Positions 34,096 to 42,583 of a stretch of DNA of 64,000 nucleotides are shown one piece after another; positions within the stretch are counted from its first letter, which is position 1; each line of letters opens with the position of its first letter. The notes beneath the pieces are model-generated. The model had not been told where the DNA came from, did not search any database, and saw only the letters and a list, made by a program, of their open reading frames with translations. The DNA lies in NCBI GenBank assembly GCA_000467935.1, contig KI259798.1, positions 1 to 64,000 of the forward strand, in the 5' to 3' direction. The translations under genes were made by a program, and so were the position numbers. Source of the stretch: Peptostreptococcaceae bacterium oral taxon 113 str. W5053. GTDB taxonomy: Bacteria; Bacillota; Clostridia; Tissierellales; Peptoniphilaceae.

Positions 34096-35674
34096 ACAAG
34101 AAAAGAAAGTTTTAATGCGTGTGACCAATCTGAAAAAATATTTTCCGGTTGGAAAAAAGAGCATTTTCAGTAAAAAGAAACAACAATATGTACACGCCAA
34201 CGAAAGTATTTCTTTGGATATTTACGAAGGCGAAGTTCTCGGTTTGGTAGGAGAATCCGGATGCGGAAAATCCACATTCGGAAGAACGCTCATTCAGCTT
34301 TATGAACAAACGGAAGGCGGTACCCTTTATTATGGAGAGTCCCTGGCTGAAATGGCACCGGCTTATGTGGCTCATGTTATTCGTGAAATTCCAAGCAAAT
34401 TTAATGAATATGTAGCTTTGGAAAAAGAGTTGGAAGCACTTAAAGTAAGAAAAGAAAAAGAAGAAGGTTTGGAGCAGGCGGCTACGGAAGAAGAGCTGAT
34501 GCTTAAAACCCGAACTTTGGAAAATAAGTATTTGAATATGGCACGTATTGCCGGGGGACTTTTGGTGCATAAAAATTTAACCGAAGTGTCTTCCGCTTTA
34601 GCTGAACGCTATACGACCCAAGTGGAGATGGCAAAAGAACGTCGTAAAATTAAAGATTTGGAAAATCAATTGCAAAATCCGTTGATAAGCGAAGAAAACA
34701 AAAATCAATTGAATGAGGAGATAAAAGCCGTTGAGGGAACTTTGGCGGAACAAGGCAAGAGGGAACGGGAAAAAACGGAACAGTTGGAAAATATGAAAGC
34801 CCAATGTAAAGAGGATCCCTTGTTTGAACACTATGAAAACTTGCGGGATGACGGGGTGGATCTTTCCAAGCTTAGTCGTGAAGAAATGCGTCGTTTACGC
34901 AATAATCTTCAAATCATCTTCCAAGACCCTTATTCTTCTTTAAATACCAGAATGACGGTAGGTCAAATTATTGGAGAAGGGGTGATCGCCCACGGCTTAT
35001 TTAAGAATTCCAATGCAGAAGGATATAACGAATATATTCAAGATGTTATGGAAGAATGTGGATTGGATGCATACTTTATTCACCGCTATCCTCATCAATT
35101 CTCCGGCGGACAAAGACAACGTATCGGTATCGCCCGCGCTTTGGCTTTAAAGCCGAAATTTATTGTCTGTGACGAAGCGGTCAGCGCTTTGGATGTATCC
35201 ATTCAATCTCAGATCATCAACTTGTTGCAGGATTTGAAGGAACAGAATAATTTAACCTATTTGTTTATCACCCACGATTTATCCGTTGTCAAATACATTT
35301 CGGACCGAATCGGTGTTATGTATCTTGGAAATATTGTGGAGCTTGCCAATGCGGAGGATATCTTCAAAAAGCCCTTACATCCTTATACAAAGGCTTTGTT
35401 GATGGCGATTCCTCGTACGGATGTGGAGCAGGATTCCTCCAAATTGGAAATTTTGGAAGGAGATATTCCCAGTGCGGTTAATCCGCCAAGCGGCTGTCGT
35501 TTTCACACTCGCTGTGTTTATGCCATGGAACGTTGCAAAAGTTTTGAACCGCAGTTTAAAGAAGTGGAACCTCATCGTTTTGTAGCTTGTCATTTGATGG
35601 ATTTAAGTGAAGAACAGGCAAATAGCGAACGGGAAGAGTATAGAAAGAAACAGGACGATGTGGAAAAAAAATAA
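34088..35674 (+). CDS. oppF: Oligopeptide ABC transporter ATPase OppF with a long coiled-coil insertion
   Basis: 528 residues against about 320-330 in typical OppF. Walker A GESGCGKS (55-62) is followed by the normal LYEQTEGGTLYYGE, then about 170 extra residues (85-255) rich in Glu, Lys, Leu and Gln, with two strong coiled-coil stretches (about 105-145 and 175-240). The standard sequence then resumes at KLSREEMRRLRNNLQIIFQDPYSSL (written here in parts: LQIIFQDPYSSL 274-285). Signature FSGGQRQR, Walker B FIVCDEAVSALD and switch ITHDLS are intact, as is the C-terminal Cys-containing domain. The insertion lies where the ATPase sheet faces away from the nucleotide, so catalysis need not suffer. 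Confidence 0.92.
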   Translation: MDKQEKKVLMRVTNLKKYFPVGKKSIFSKKKQQYVHANESISLDIYEGEVLGLVGESGCGKSTFGRTLIQLYEQTEGGTLYYGESLAEMAPAYVAHVIREIPSKFNEYVALEKELEALKVRKEKEEGLEQAATEEELMLKTRTLENKYLNMARIAGGLLVHKNLTEVSSALAERYTTQVEMAKERRKIKDLENQLQNPLISEENKNQLNEEIKAVEGTLAEQGKREREKTEQLENMKAQCKEDPLFEHYENLRDDGVDLSKLSREEMRRLRNNLQIIFQDPYSSLNTRMTVGQIIGEGVIAHGLFKNSNAEGYNEYIQDVMEECGLDAYFIHRYPHQFSGGQRQRIGIARALALKPKFIVCDEAVSALDVSIQSQIINLLQDLKEQNNLTYLFITHDLSVVKYISDRIGVMYLGNIVELANAEDIFKKPLHPYTKALLMAIPRTDVEQDSSKLEILEGDIPSAVNPPSGCRFHTRCVYAMERCKSFEPQFKEVEPHRFVACHLMDLSEEQANSEREEYRKKQDDVEKK

Positions 35675-35858
35675 ATCTTTAAAAAAATATGACTTCTCGG
35701 AAGAACAATTGGAGGAAAAACGGAAAAAAATAGATGAGATGGATTTTGAAAAATCCGATTTTTTTGCCATGTTTCTTGCAGCCATCATCACCTTCCTGCC
35801 TCCGATTCTTCTGATCGTAGGTCTTTTTTACGCTCTGGCGAGATGGATGATTTCATAA
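35658..35858 (+). CDS. Small membrane protein at the end of the opp operon
   Basis: 66 residues, starting 17 nt inside the oppF end (ATG 35658). The first 35 residues are charged and helical (SEEQLEEKRKKIDEMDF), followed by one long hydrophobic segment (about 36-60, FFAMFLAAIITFLPPILLIV) and a short basic end. No family is recognised. The overlap with oppF and the terminator immediately after place it in the operon, so a role in assembling or tuning this unusual transporter is a reasonable guess. The charged helix could pair with the OppF coiled coil. Confidence 0.7.
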   Translation: MWKKNKSLKKYDFSEEQLEEKRKKIDEMDFEKSDFFAMFLAAIITFLPPILLIVGLFYALARWMIS

Positions 35859-35867
35859 GAGAAAAGC

Positions 35868-35915
35868 GACCCTTTTGATATGTCCCCTGAGGGGATATCA
35901 TAAGGGTCTTTTTTT
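35868..35915 (+). terminator. Terminator of the opp operon
   Basis: GACCCTT (35868-35874) pairs with AAGGGTC (35902-35908); an inner GATAT...ATATC and CCCC/GGGG pairing extends the stem, followed by seven T. Confidence 0.9.
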
Positions 35916-36218
35916 ATATGTTTTCCATTCATGAAAAGTGAATAGGGAAGATGTGTTTTATAAAAAGTAGCGCTACAAGGTAAGCCGGGATGGAAAAGAC
36001 CATCGGTTTTTTTGGACTGCGATGGAAAACGGCAGAAGATCCCGTTTTACAAGTCGATGGATGGTATTTTTTTCAAGGACTTTTCATCGTTTCTTGCGTT
36101 CAGTGGATAAACAACGAGATAGGATGATTTTTCCGATGGGTGACATCTTTCTGTGTTGAGGGGAAGGGTTTGTGCCTTTAGGCTTGAATATCGTTTTCCC
36201 GGACCGTATCGTTTAAGC
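35916..36218. other. Intergenic region without recognisable gene
   Basis: About 300 bases between convergent units. Both strands are interrupted by stops and no start has a ribosome site. No promoter, repeat or known RNA motif was identified. Confidence 0.5.
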
Positions 36219-36250
36219 CAAAAAATCGCCGGTGTTTTATGCCGACGATT
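36219..36250 (-). terminator. Terminator of the lipoprotein gene
   Basis: On the minus strand AATCGTCGG folds onto CCGGCGATT (one G-U) and continues into TTTTT, 31 nt after the lipoprotein stop. Confidence 0.8.
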
Positions 36251-36281
36251 GTTTATTTTCTATTGTTGGGAATCAATTTCT

Positions 36282-37229
36282 TTAATCAATTTTTTTTAAA
36301 TAGTCTTGATATCCGGGTGGTAATTCAAATTCACTTTTATCCCATTGTAAGCCGTGAGGACGCAATAAGAATTCATAATCCATGTGGGTGCCTTTTTCGT
36401 CGGGGGATTGATATTTTCCCTTAATCTTAATGATATAATGACCGTCTTTGTCCTTGACACCTTTAATTTTAAAGGCTGTATCTCCATGAACATTAGCATC
36501 TAAGAAGAAAGCATCTTCGTCATCTTCAACAAATTGATCTTCATCTAAATAAATATACATACTGAAGATGGGATCTTCTTTGCTGTATTCAGGAATATAC
36601 GCCTCAAAAAAGGGTCGACCGGATTTGTCCTCTTCAATATAGGCATAGCAATCTTGGAAGTCATCATCCAACTTTTCATCGTTTTCAAATCCGTTGGTGA
36701 GTTTACAATAGCCGTACCAATCCTTATACCAATTGTTTTTGACTGTTTTCATATCCGGATTGGGATTGAGTCCTTCGGGAACTTTCCTTTCTTTTTGCTC
36801 TTTTGCCGCTTCTTCTTTGTCATTGTCTTTCTTTTCCGTATCGGAAACAGGAGTCGTTGCGGAAGCGCCTTCTTTAAGGAAAACTAATTGAACGCCGCTG
36901 ATATCGTCAAAAGTGATGGTGGTATCCGTAACGGTCGCTTTCAGCTCATCTTTTCCCTGTTTGATCGTTAAGGTGTTGCCTTCAAGAGTAAAATCTCCGG
37001 TATAATTTTCTCCGTCCAATTGCAGAGTACATCTTCCGTTAGCTTTAAGTTCCAAAACAGGAACTTCGCTAAAGACGGATGTAAGGGGTACAGACATACC
37101 TAAGGCGGAAGCTTCATGACCGTTCCATTTTCCCATGGCGGGATGATCTTTATAGATTTCTTTGCCGCCGCAGGAAACCAGGATAAGTAGTGCTAATAAA
37201 AGGGGTATTAAAACATGTTTTTTCTTCAT
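36282..37229 (-). CDS. Lipoprotein of unknown function
   Basis: 315 residues from ATG 37227-37229 (GGAGAAAGGAGAG upstream; seven codons of open frame before it are ignored). Signal peptide with lipobox LILVSC (C20). Two parts follow: residues about 25-125, predicted beta-rich with alternating hydrophobic residues and the phrase LEGNTLTIKQG, resembling lipocalin-like or DUF-type 'cost of growth' domains of clostridial lipoproteins; then an acidic Lys/Glu linker (about 130-155) and a second domain of about 150 residues rich in Asp, Tyr and Trp. I do not recognise a family for the second part. Single-gene unit. Confidence 0.7.
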   Translation of the reverse strand: MKKKHVLIPLLLALLILVSCGGKEIYKDHPAMGKWNGHEASALGMSVPLTSVFSEVPVLELKANGRCTLQLDGENYTGDFTLEGNTLTIKQGKDELKATVTDTTITFDDISGVQLVFLKEGASATTPVSDTEKKDNDKEEAAKEQKERKVPEGLNPNPDMKTVKNNWYKDWYGYCKLTNGFENDEKLDDDFQDCYAYIEEDKSGRPFFEAYIPEYSKEDPIFSMYIYLDEDQFVEDDEDAFFLDANVHGDTAFKIKGVKDKDGHYIIKIKGKYQSPDEKGTHMDYEFLLRPHGLQWDKSEFELPPGYQDYLKKID

Positions 37230-37288
37230 AAAAATCTCTCCTTTCTCCACTTAGGATATCGAAGGAAAAGGATTTCGTCAAGTAATTT

Positions 37289-38665
37289 TTAAAGATTTTT
37301 CTTTTCCCATGAACCGAAGAAATAAAGAACATAACCGTAGAGAACGGTCAACAAATTGGAAAGCAACATACTCAACCAAATGCCTTCACTCCCTAAAGAG
37401 GTCAACTTGGAGAAAATGAATATCATAGGGATACGCATGACCCACAGCCTTCCCAAAGTCATATGCATGGAATATTTGGTATTGCCCGATCCGTTAAAGA
37501 CTCCAATCAGGGCGTTAAATACGCCCATTAAAGGAATGATGGGAATGGAATAAATCATATACGTGACCGCTTCTTTGAGAACGGGACCTCCTGCATCTTT
37601 CAAGAAGAAGGATAAAACGGAGAAGCGGAACAGATACATCAAGACCGCTCCGGTGACACTGAAGATTAAACTTAAGGTGACGGTTTTTCGAAAAGCTTCT
37701 TTCGCGCGCTGCATCTGATCGGCACCTATATTTTGCCCTGCGATACCGGTTAAAGCTCCGCCAAAACCCATAGATGGTTGGCTCAAAAGTCCGGTGATAC
37801 GATTGACCATGGAATAAGCGGCCAAGACATCGGTACCGTAAGCCGTGATGAAAATATTCATAATCAGAAAGCCTAAAGCGCTGCCTGATTGTCCAATGGC
37901 AGCGGGAAAACCGATGCGTAGAATTTTTTTGATTTTATTCCATTGAAGCTTAAAACGATAAAAATAGAAATTAAAAGCTTTGGAGCGAAAATGAATGACC
38001 GCATAACCTAAAATCATCATAATATATTGAGTTAAAATTGTAGCGTAAGCGGCTCCTTGAATTCCGAGATGCAAACCTTTTAAACCGATCCAGGGGATGG
38101 TGTCGAAAATGAAAAAAGGATCCAAAACGGCATTGACAATCATACAAAAGCCGCTGACCACAGTAGTGGATTTGGTATCGCCCTGGGCATTCATCATGGA
38201 CTGAAAGACAAAGAAAAATATGACCGCCGGATATCCCAAAAAGGTGATTCGCAAATAAATCACGGAACACGCATAAAGTTTTTCGACCGCCCCCATACCG
38301 GCAACCATATGAGGCGTAAAAAGATATCCTAAAACGGAAAAAATCAAAGCAATGAGCCCTGCGGTGATGAACAGATGATTGGAATAATCCGACGCCTCTT
38401 TATATTTTTTCCCTCCGATAAGTCGAGATAATAGGGATACACCGGCTACGCTGATTCCGAAGCCGAAGGATACAAACAGAAAAATAATAGGCCAAACAAA
38501 AGCTGTTGCGGAAAATTCAATTTTTCCAAGTTGTCCCAGCCACACTCCATCTGCCAGATTATAAAGTGTCTGGATGAGATTATTTAAAATCAGAGGGAAA
38601 GAAATACTCCAAATGACACCATACAGGGGAGCATTGAGAATTCTTTCTCTTTTTCTTAGTTCCAT
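37289..38665 (-). CDS. MATE-family efflux transporter
   Basis: 458 residues from ATG 38663-38665, placed by GAAAGAGGTGG. Twelve hydrophobic helices in two bundles; N-terminal half begins LYGVIWSISFPLILNNLIQTLYN-like (first part SISFPLILNNLIQTLYN) with the ADGVWLGQLG motif, and the second half has GFPAAIGQSGSALGF. MATE proteins export cationic drugs or metabolites using sodium or proton gradients. This is one of three MATE genes in the window. They are not tandem copies. Substrate unknown. Confidence 0.9.
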   Translation of the reverse strand: MELRKRERILNAPLYGVIWSISFPLILNNLIQTLYNLADGVWLGQLGKIEFSATAFVWPIIFLFVSFGFGISVAGVSLLSRLIGGKKYKEASDYSNHLFITAGLIALIFSVLGYLFTPHMVAGMGAVEKLYACSVIYLRITFLGYPAVIFFFVFQSMMNAQGDTKSTTVVSGFCMIVNAVLDPFFIFDTIPWIGLKGLHLGIQGAAYATILTQYIMMILGYAVIHFRSKAFNFYFYRFKLQWNKIKKILRIGFPAAIGQSGSALGFLIMNIFITAYGTDVLAAYSMVNRITGLLSQPSMGFGGALTGIAGQNIGADQMQRAKEAFRKTVTLSLIFSVTGAVLMYLFRFSVLSFFLKDAGGPVLKEAVTYMIYSIPIIPLMGVFNALIGVFNGSGNTKYSMHMTLGRLWVMRIPMIFIFSKLTSLGSEGIWLSMLLSNLLTVLYGYVLYFFGSWEKKNL

Positions 38666-38751
38666 AAAAAAACCACCTCTTTCATTATACATTCTATTAT
38701 ATCTCTAAAAGGCAAAGTTTTAAAATAAAAGAACGATAGCTTTATAAAACA

Positions 38752-38780
38752 TGTAAAAAATAAGGATACTACGATATAAT
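38752..38780 (+). promoter_or_regulatory. Promoter of the GNAT/AlkD/SnoaL operon
   Basis: TATAAT (38775-38780) with TGTAAA (38752-38757) 17 nt upstream; the -10 is perfect, the -35 weak. Forty nt before the ATG. Confidence 0.55.
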
Positions 38781-38819
38781 AAAAAAAGAAAGTATTTTAC
38801 CAAAAAGGAGGATTTTCCC

Positions 38820-39389
38820 ATGAATGGTGAAATCAATGTGGAGAATGTGTTTTTAAAAACAAAGCGGATGATTTTAAGACCTTGGAGACAGGAAGACTTG
38901 GAAGAGCTGTTTGCGTATGCTTCCGTGGATGGAGTGGGGCAGATGGCGGGATGGAATCCTCATAAAACGCCGGCGGATTCTCAAATGATTTTAGATCTGT
39001 TTATTCGAGAAAAAAAGACTTTTGCACTGGAGTATCAAAGGAAGGTTGTCGGTTCTTTGGGGATTGAAAAATACAATGAAAAAATTTTGCCGGAATTTGA
39101 ATCAAAAAAAGGGAGAGAGCTGGGTTTTGTATTATCCAAGGATTATTGGGGTCGCGGATTGATACAAGAAGCGGTGGATGAAGTCTGTCGTTATTTTTTT
39201 GAAGACTGGAGGGGAGATTTTTTGACCTGTAGTCATTTTGAACATAATATACAGTCCCGAAGAGTACAAGAAAAATGCGGTTTCCGATTTTATAAATGGA
39301 TAGAGGTAAAGACACAAATAGGGAATATGGAGAAAGTCGCTTTAAATATTTTGACAAAGGACACTTGGGAAAAAGAAAGAGGCGTGTGA
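38820..39389 (+). CDS. GNAT-family N-acetyltransferase (RimJ/RimL-like)
   Basis: 189 residues: LKTKRMILRPWRQEDLEELF at the start, GREL GFVLSKDYWGRGLIQEAVDE-type acetyl-CoA segment (split: GFVLSKDYWGRGLIQEAV) and HFEHNIQSRRVQEKCGF near the end, all typical of the Acetyltransf_3 group that modifies N-terminal amines of proteins or small molecules. AAAGGAGG precedes the ATG. It starts a three-gene operon with 4-nt and 13-nt spacings. Confidence 0.85.
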   Translation: MNGEINVENVFLKTKRMILRPWRQEDLEELFAYASVDGVGQMAGWNPHKTPADSQMILDLFIREKKTFALEYQRKVVGSLGIEKYNEKILPEFESKKGRELGFVLSKDYWGRGLIQEAVDEVCRYFFEDWRGDFLTCSHFEHNIQSRRVQEKCGFRFYKWIEVKTQIGNMEKVALNILTKDTWEKERGV

Positions 39390-39393
39390 GAAG

Positions 39394-40080
39394 ATGGGAA
39401 GATTTGATAGGGAATTATGGGCTTTGAAGGATGAAAAATATCAAAAATTTAACGGAAAATTACTACCGAATGTGGAGGATGAACGCATCATCGGAATTCG
39501 CACGCCGATTTTACGTGATTTGACAAAGCGATTATTAAAGGAGCGTCCCGAAGAATGTGCATTGTTTTTAGAAGAGTTACCTCATTTTTATCTGGAGGAA
39601 AATCATCTCCACGGATTTTTGATTGAAAGAATGAAAAATGTGGAAGAGGCGTTGGAAGCAACGGAAAAGTTTTTGCCCTATGTGGATAATTGGGAAACCT
39701 GTGATTTGTTTTCGCCCAAAATCTATAAGAAGAATCCACAGAAAGTTTTGCCCCGGATTCAAAATTGGCTCAAATCCAAGGACGAATATGCGGTGCGTTA
39801 TGCTGTAGGATTGCTTTTGTCCGATTTTTTGGATGAACAATTTGAACCTGAGTATATGGATTGGATTTTGTCGGTAAAACGAGAGGAATACTATATCAAA
39901 ATGATGATCGCCTGGTATTTCAGCACCGCTTTGGTAAAGCAATATGCTTGGGCTCTGCCCGTAATTTCGGAGCATCGTTTGGATGTTTGGACGCACAACA
40001 AAAGTATTCAGAAAGCGGTGGAAAGTCGTCGGATTTCCGATGAACAAAAAGCGTATTTAAAGACTTTAAAACGAAAATGA
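39394..40080 (+). CDS. AlkD-like DNA alkylation repair protein
   Basis: 228 residues, all helical, of the HEAT-like AlkD/AlkC family. Supporting segments: IGIRTPILRDLTKRL, LPYVDNWETCDLFSPK (the Trp-Asp region found in AlkD proteins), EYAVRYAVGLLLSDFL and VWTHNKSIQKAVESRR. AlkD removes positively charged alkylated bases by a non-flipping mechanism (family knowledge). The catalytic Asp/Trp set is plausible in VDNWETCD but cannot be confirmed without alignment. Linked to the GNAT gene by 4 nt. Confidence 0.85.
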   Translation: MGRFDRELWALKDEKYQKFNGKLLPNVEDERIIGIRTPILRDLTKRLLKERPEECALFLEELPHFYLEENHLHGFLIERMKNVEEALEATEKFLPYVDNWETCDLFSPKIYKKNPQKVLPRIQNWLKSKDEYAVRYAVGLLLSDFLDEQFEPEYMDWILSVKREEYYIKMMIAWYFSTALVKQYAWALPVISEHRLDVWTHNKSIQKAVESRRISDEQKAYLKTLKRK

Positions 40081-40093
40081 GGGGGATTTTTCA

Positions 40094-40465
40094 ATGAAAA
40101 ATATCCAAGATTATTGGGAAGCGGTCATTAGGAAACAAGCGGATACAATAAAAAAATACTTTCATTCGGAAGCGAAAATTCAATGGCACAACACCAATGA
40201 ATCCTTTACCGTGGAGGAATTTATTCGTGCCAATTGTGAATATCCGGGAGAGTGGATGGGGAAAATTGAGAGAATGGAAAAGGTTGGAAATTTAACGATT
40301 ACGGTTACTCGAGTGGAGGAATGCCGACAAAAAAGCTCTTTTCATGCCATTTCCTTTATTCGATGGAAAGGGGATAAAATTATATCCATCGACGAATATT
40401 GGGGAGAGGATGGAGACGTGCCGGAGTGGAGAAAAGAGAAGAAAATAGGGGAGCCGATTGGATAA
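40094..40465 (+). CDS. SnoaL/NTF2-like small protein
   Basis: 123 residues, predicted one-helix-plus-sheet cone as in SnoaL-like proteins: helical MKNIQDYWEAVIRKQADTI, then alternating strands ending IISIDEYWGEDGDVPEW. Such proteins act as small enzymes or ligand binders; no specific function can be given. GAGGGGGA precedes the ATG. Third gene of the operon, converging on a methyltransferase gene 18 nt away. Confidence 0.7.
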   Translation: MKNIQDYWEAVIRKQADTIKKYFHSEAKIQWHNTNESFTVEEFIRANCEYPGEWMGKIERMEKVGNLTITVTRVEECRQKSSFHAISFIRWKGDKIISIDEYWGEDGDVPEWRKEKKIGEPIG

Positions 40466-40472
40466 GAATCCT

Positions 40473-40501
40473 AAAAAATCTCCCTATGGATTGGAGGGAG
40501 A
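40473..40501 (-). terminator. Terminator of the methyltransferase gene, overlapping its stop
   Basis: Minus-strand TCTCCCT folds onto AGGGAGA and continues into six T (40473-40478 as A on the plus strand). The stop codon lies inside the hairpin. Confidence 0.75.
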
Positions 40502-41134
40502 CTCAAGGATCAGGATGCCGGAGCAATAGGATTTTTTTGAAAAGAATATGGAGTCTTGGGGAAGTCGAGCTTGTAAAGCCTCCGTTACAATATAGAATTC
40601 TTCATCATCCCAAATATCCGGATGTTTTTCTTTGGCATCATTCATCTCCTGTTGTGTGTGAGTCATCACATCTCCGATGATAATTTTTTCATGGGGACGA
40701 AGATGATGTTTTAAAGTGTTCAAAAGATGAATTTGTTGTTCAAGATTCAAATGGTGAATGGAGTAGGTGAAGATAATTCCGTCAAAAGATTCTTCGTCAA
40801 GGTTTTTGGGCAAACCTTGGGAGAAGTCGAAAGAAATGAGTTTTGCATTGGGCATAAGACATTGCGCTTTTTTAATCATTTCTTCGGAAAAATCGATGCC
40901 GGTGATATTGTAGCCCGACTGATATAATCGAGCGCTTAATTTCCCGGTGCCGAAGCCCAAATCCAAAAGTTTTTTTCCGGGGAGTTTTTGAATTTCTTTT
41001 TGAATTTCATCCAAAATTTCTTCATAGGCCACAAAGGGGTATTGATTGGAATCATCACTTCTTTTCACATCTTCATCATACTTTGCAGACCATTGGTCGA
41101 AATCTTGTGGATCCATTAATTTTTTTTCATTCAT
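40484..41134 (-). CDS. Class I SAM-dependent methyltransferase (YrrT-like)
   Basis: 216 residues. Motif I LLDLGFGTGKLSARL, acidic residue at the end of strand 2 in ITGIDFSEEMI, motif II-like DGIIFTYSIHHL, and GDVMTHTQQEMNDAK after it. The N-terminus (FDQWSAKYDEDV) resembles the YrrT group of small-molecule methyltransferases in Bacillus. It begins 8 nt before the end of the upstream MATE gene, so the two are co-translated, suggesting a modify-and-export or detoxification pair. Substrate unknown. Confidence 0.82.
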   Translation of the reverse strand: MNEKKLMDPQDFDQWSAKYDEDVKRSDDSNQYPFVAYEEILDEIQKEIQKLPGKKLLDLGFGTGKLSARLYQSGYNITGIDFSEEMIKKAQCLMPNAKLISFDFSQGLPKNLDEESFDGIIFTYSIHHLNLEQQIHLLNTLKHHLRPHEKIIIGDVMTHTQQEMNDAKEKHPDIWDDEEFYIVTEALQARLPQDSIFFSKKSYCSGILILESPSNP

Positions 41135-42494
41135 TATTTTCTCCTGTATAGATTTTTCCTAAGTCATGTTGCGGAAACATGGCTTTTTTCTTGGTAAAGA
41201 ACCGAACAACGGGTTGAGGCAGAATGCCTTTGAAAAAGCAACTGGCGGCAATGGCCCACCAGATTCCCGGGACGCCGAAATAATGTGCCAGCAAATAGCC
41301 CAAAGGAATTCGGGTAAAGTTGCCCAAAATACCGGTGATTCCCGGATATACGGTTTTGCCCATACCGTTTAAACTGCCTGTGGCTGCCGCTTCCAAAGCG
41401 GAGAAGACTTGAGCCAAAGCCATAATCTTTAAGTACAGAACGCCTAAATAAACCGTATCTTCTTGACGGATAAACAAGCGAAAGAGTACGTCCGCGCCGA
41501 AAAACAAAAGAAGACCGATGCCAAGCCCTAAAAAGAGAGCCAAGGTAAAGCCTTTTTGGATACCTTCCCGTACACGACTTTCGTTTCCTGCGCCGTAATT
41601 TTGAGCTACAAAGACGCCAATGGAGCTGGATAGTCCCAAAAAGCTCAGCCAACCGATGGATTCAATTTGCACGCCGATTTGTTGAGCGGCAAAAGCATGA
41701 TTCCCGTAACTGGTGACCAGTCTGGCAATGACTGCGGAAAAAGAGGCAAAGATTAAGGACTGTCCCGCAGCGGGCAACCCCCAATAGGCGATGGTTTTAA
41801 GATAAGCTCTTCGGATGCCGTGAAAAAGGGAGAAGTTTTGAAAATATTCTTTTTTTCGAGAAACTCCGAGAAACAATAAAAAGATAGAGAGTTGAGAAAG
41901 TGCTGTTGCCAAAGCGGCACCTGTAACACCCATCTTTAAGACAAAAATCAACAAAGGATCCAAAATCATATTGAGAATTAAACCCAGAGTATTGATTTTA
42001 AAGGTTATCCGACTGTTTCCGAAGCCGTGATAGATACCGGTCAAAACCACTACGATGGAGTTGACGGGTACAGCGGGGAGTACAACGGATAGATAATTTA
42101 AAGCCATTTTTTCAATGAGCGAGGATTCGGTATGAAAGAAATTCATCACCTGATATCGACCGAAAAAGACGAATAGAGAGTAGGATAGGCTGATAAACAG
42201 AACGAAAGCGATGGCGTTGTTGATAAAGTGTTGAGCTTCTTCTTTGTTCCGGCGTCCGATGGATTGAGCACAGCCCACCTCCGCACCGGTTTTGCACAGG
42301 GCGGCAATCGCGAAACCGATCCAAAGCACATAGCCGGCAATTCCTGCGGCGCTGACAGCTTCCGAGGATAATTTGCCGACCCAGAACATGTCCATCAGAT
42401 TATAGCTCATTTGAATCAGACTGGTTCCCATAATAGGCAAACTCAATTTGATCAGCTGTTTATAGGTATTGCCTTGCGTTAAATTTTTTTCCAT
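41127..42494 (-). CDS. MATE-family efflux transporter
   Basis: 455 residues with twelve predicted helices. The N-terminal half has YKQLIKLSLPIMGTSLIQMS and DMFWVGKLSSEAVSAAG, the second half GLPAAGQSLIFASF. It is of the NorM/DinF-type MATE group. Its stop overlaps the methyltransferase start (8 nt). The glycogen phosphorylase gene lies upstream in the same orientation but ends in its own terminator, so this pair is transcribed from somewhere in 42495-42530, where no clear promoter could be chosen. Confidence 0.9.
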   Translation of the reverse strand: MEKNLTQGNTYKQLIKLSLPIMGTSLIQMSYNLMDMFWVGKLSSEAVSAAGIAGYVLWIGFAIAALCKTGAEVGCAQSIGRRNKEEAQHFINNAIAFVLFISLSYSLFVFFGRYQVMNFFHTESSLIEKMALNYLSVVLPAVPVNSIVVVLTGIYHGFGNSRITFKINTLGLILNMILDPLLIFVLKMGVTGAALATALSQLSIFLLFLGVSRKKEYFQNFSLFHGIRRAYLKTIAYWGLPAAGQSLIFASFSAVIARLVTSYGNHAFAAQQIGVQIESIGWLSFLGLSSSIGVFVAQNYGAGNESRVREGIQKGFTLALFLGLGIGLLLFFGADVLFRLFIRQEDTVYLGVLYLKIMALAQVFSALEAAATGSLNGMGKTVYPGITGILGNFTRIPLGYLLAHYFGVPGIWWAIAASCFFKGILPQPVVRFFTKKKAMFPQHDLGKIYTGENNE

Positions 42495-42530
42495 CGGTTC
42501 ACTTCCTGTCTTTAAAAAGATAAGCTATTT

Positions 42531-42568
42531 AAAAAAACGGTATCATGGTTGTCATCATACCGTTTTTT
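42531..42568. terminator. Terminator after glycogen phosphorylase
   Basis: ACGGTAT (42537-42543) pairs with ATACCGT (42557-42563) with a further ATG/CAT pairing inside; A and T tracts on both sides make it usable in either direction. Confidence 0.85.
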
Positions 42569-42583
42569 GAAAGCTTTTAATGG

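Noticed and set aside
34112..34570. Antisense open frame within the oppF insertion
   Set aside because: An effect of the Lys/Glu-rich codons of the coiled coil; I also considered that the insertion was a separate gene or assembly error, but the oppF frame is continuous and both flanks are standard OppF.
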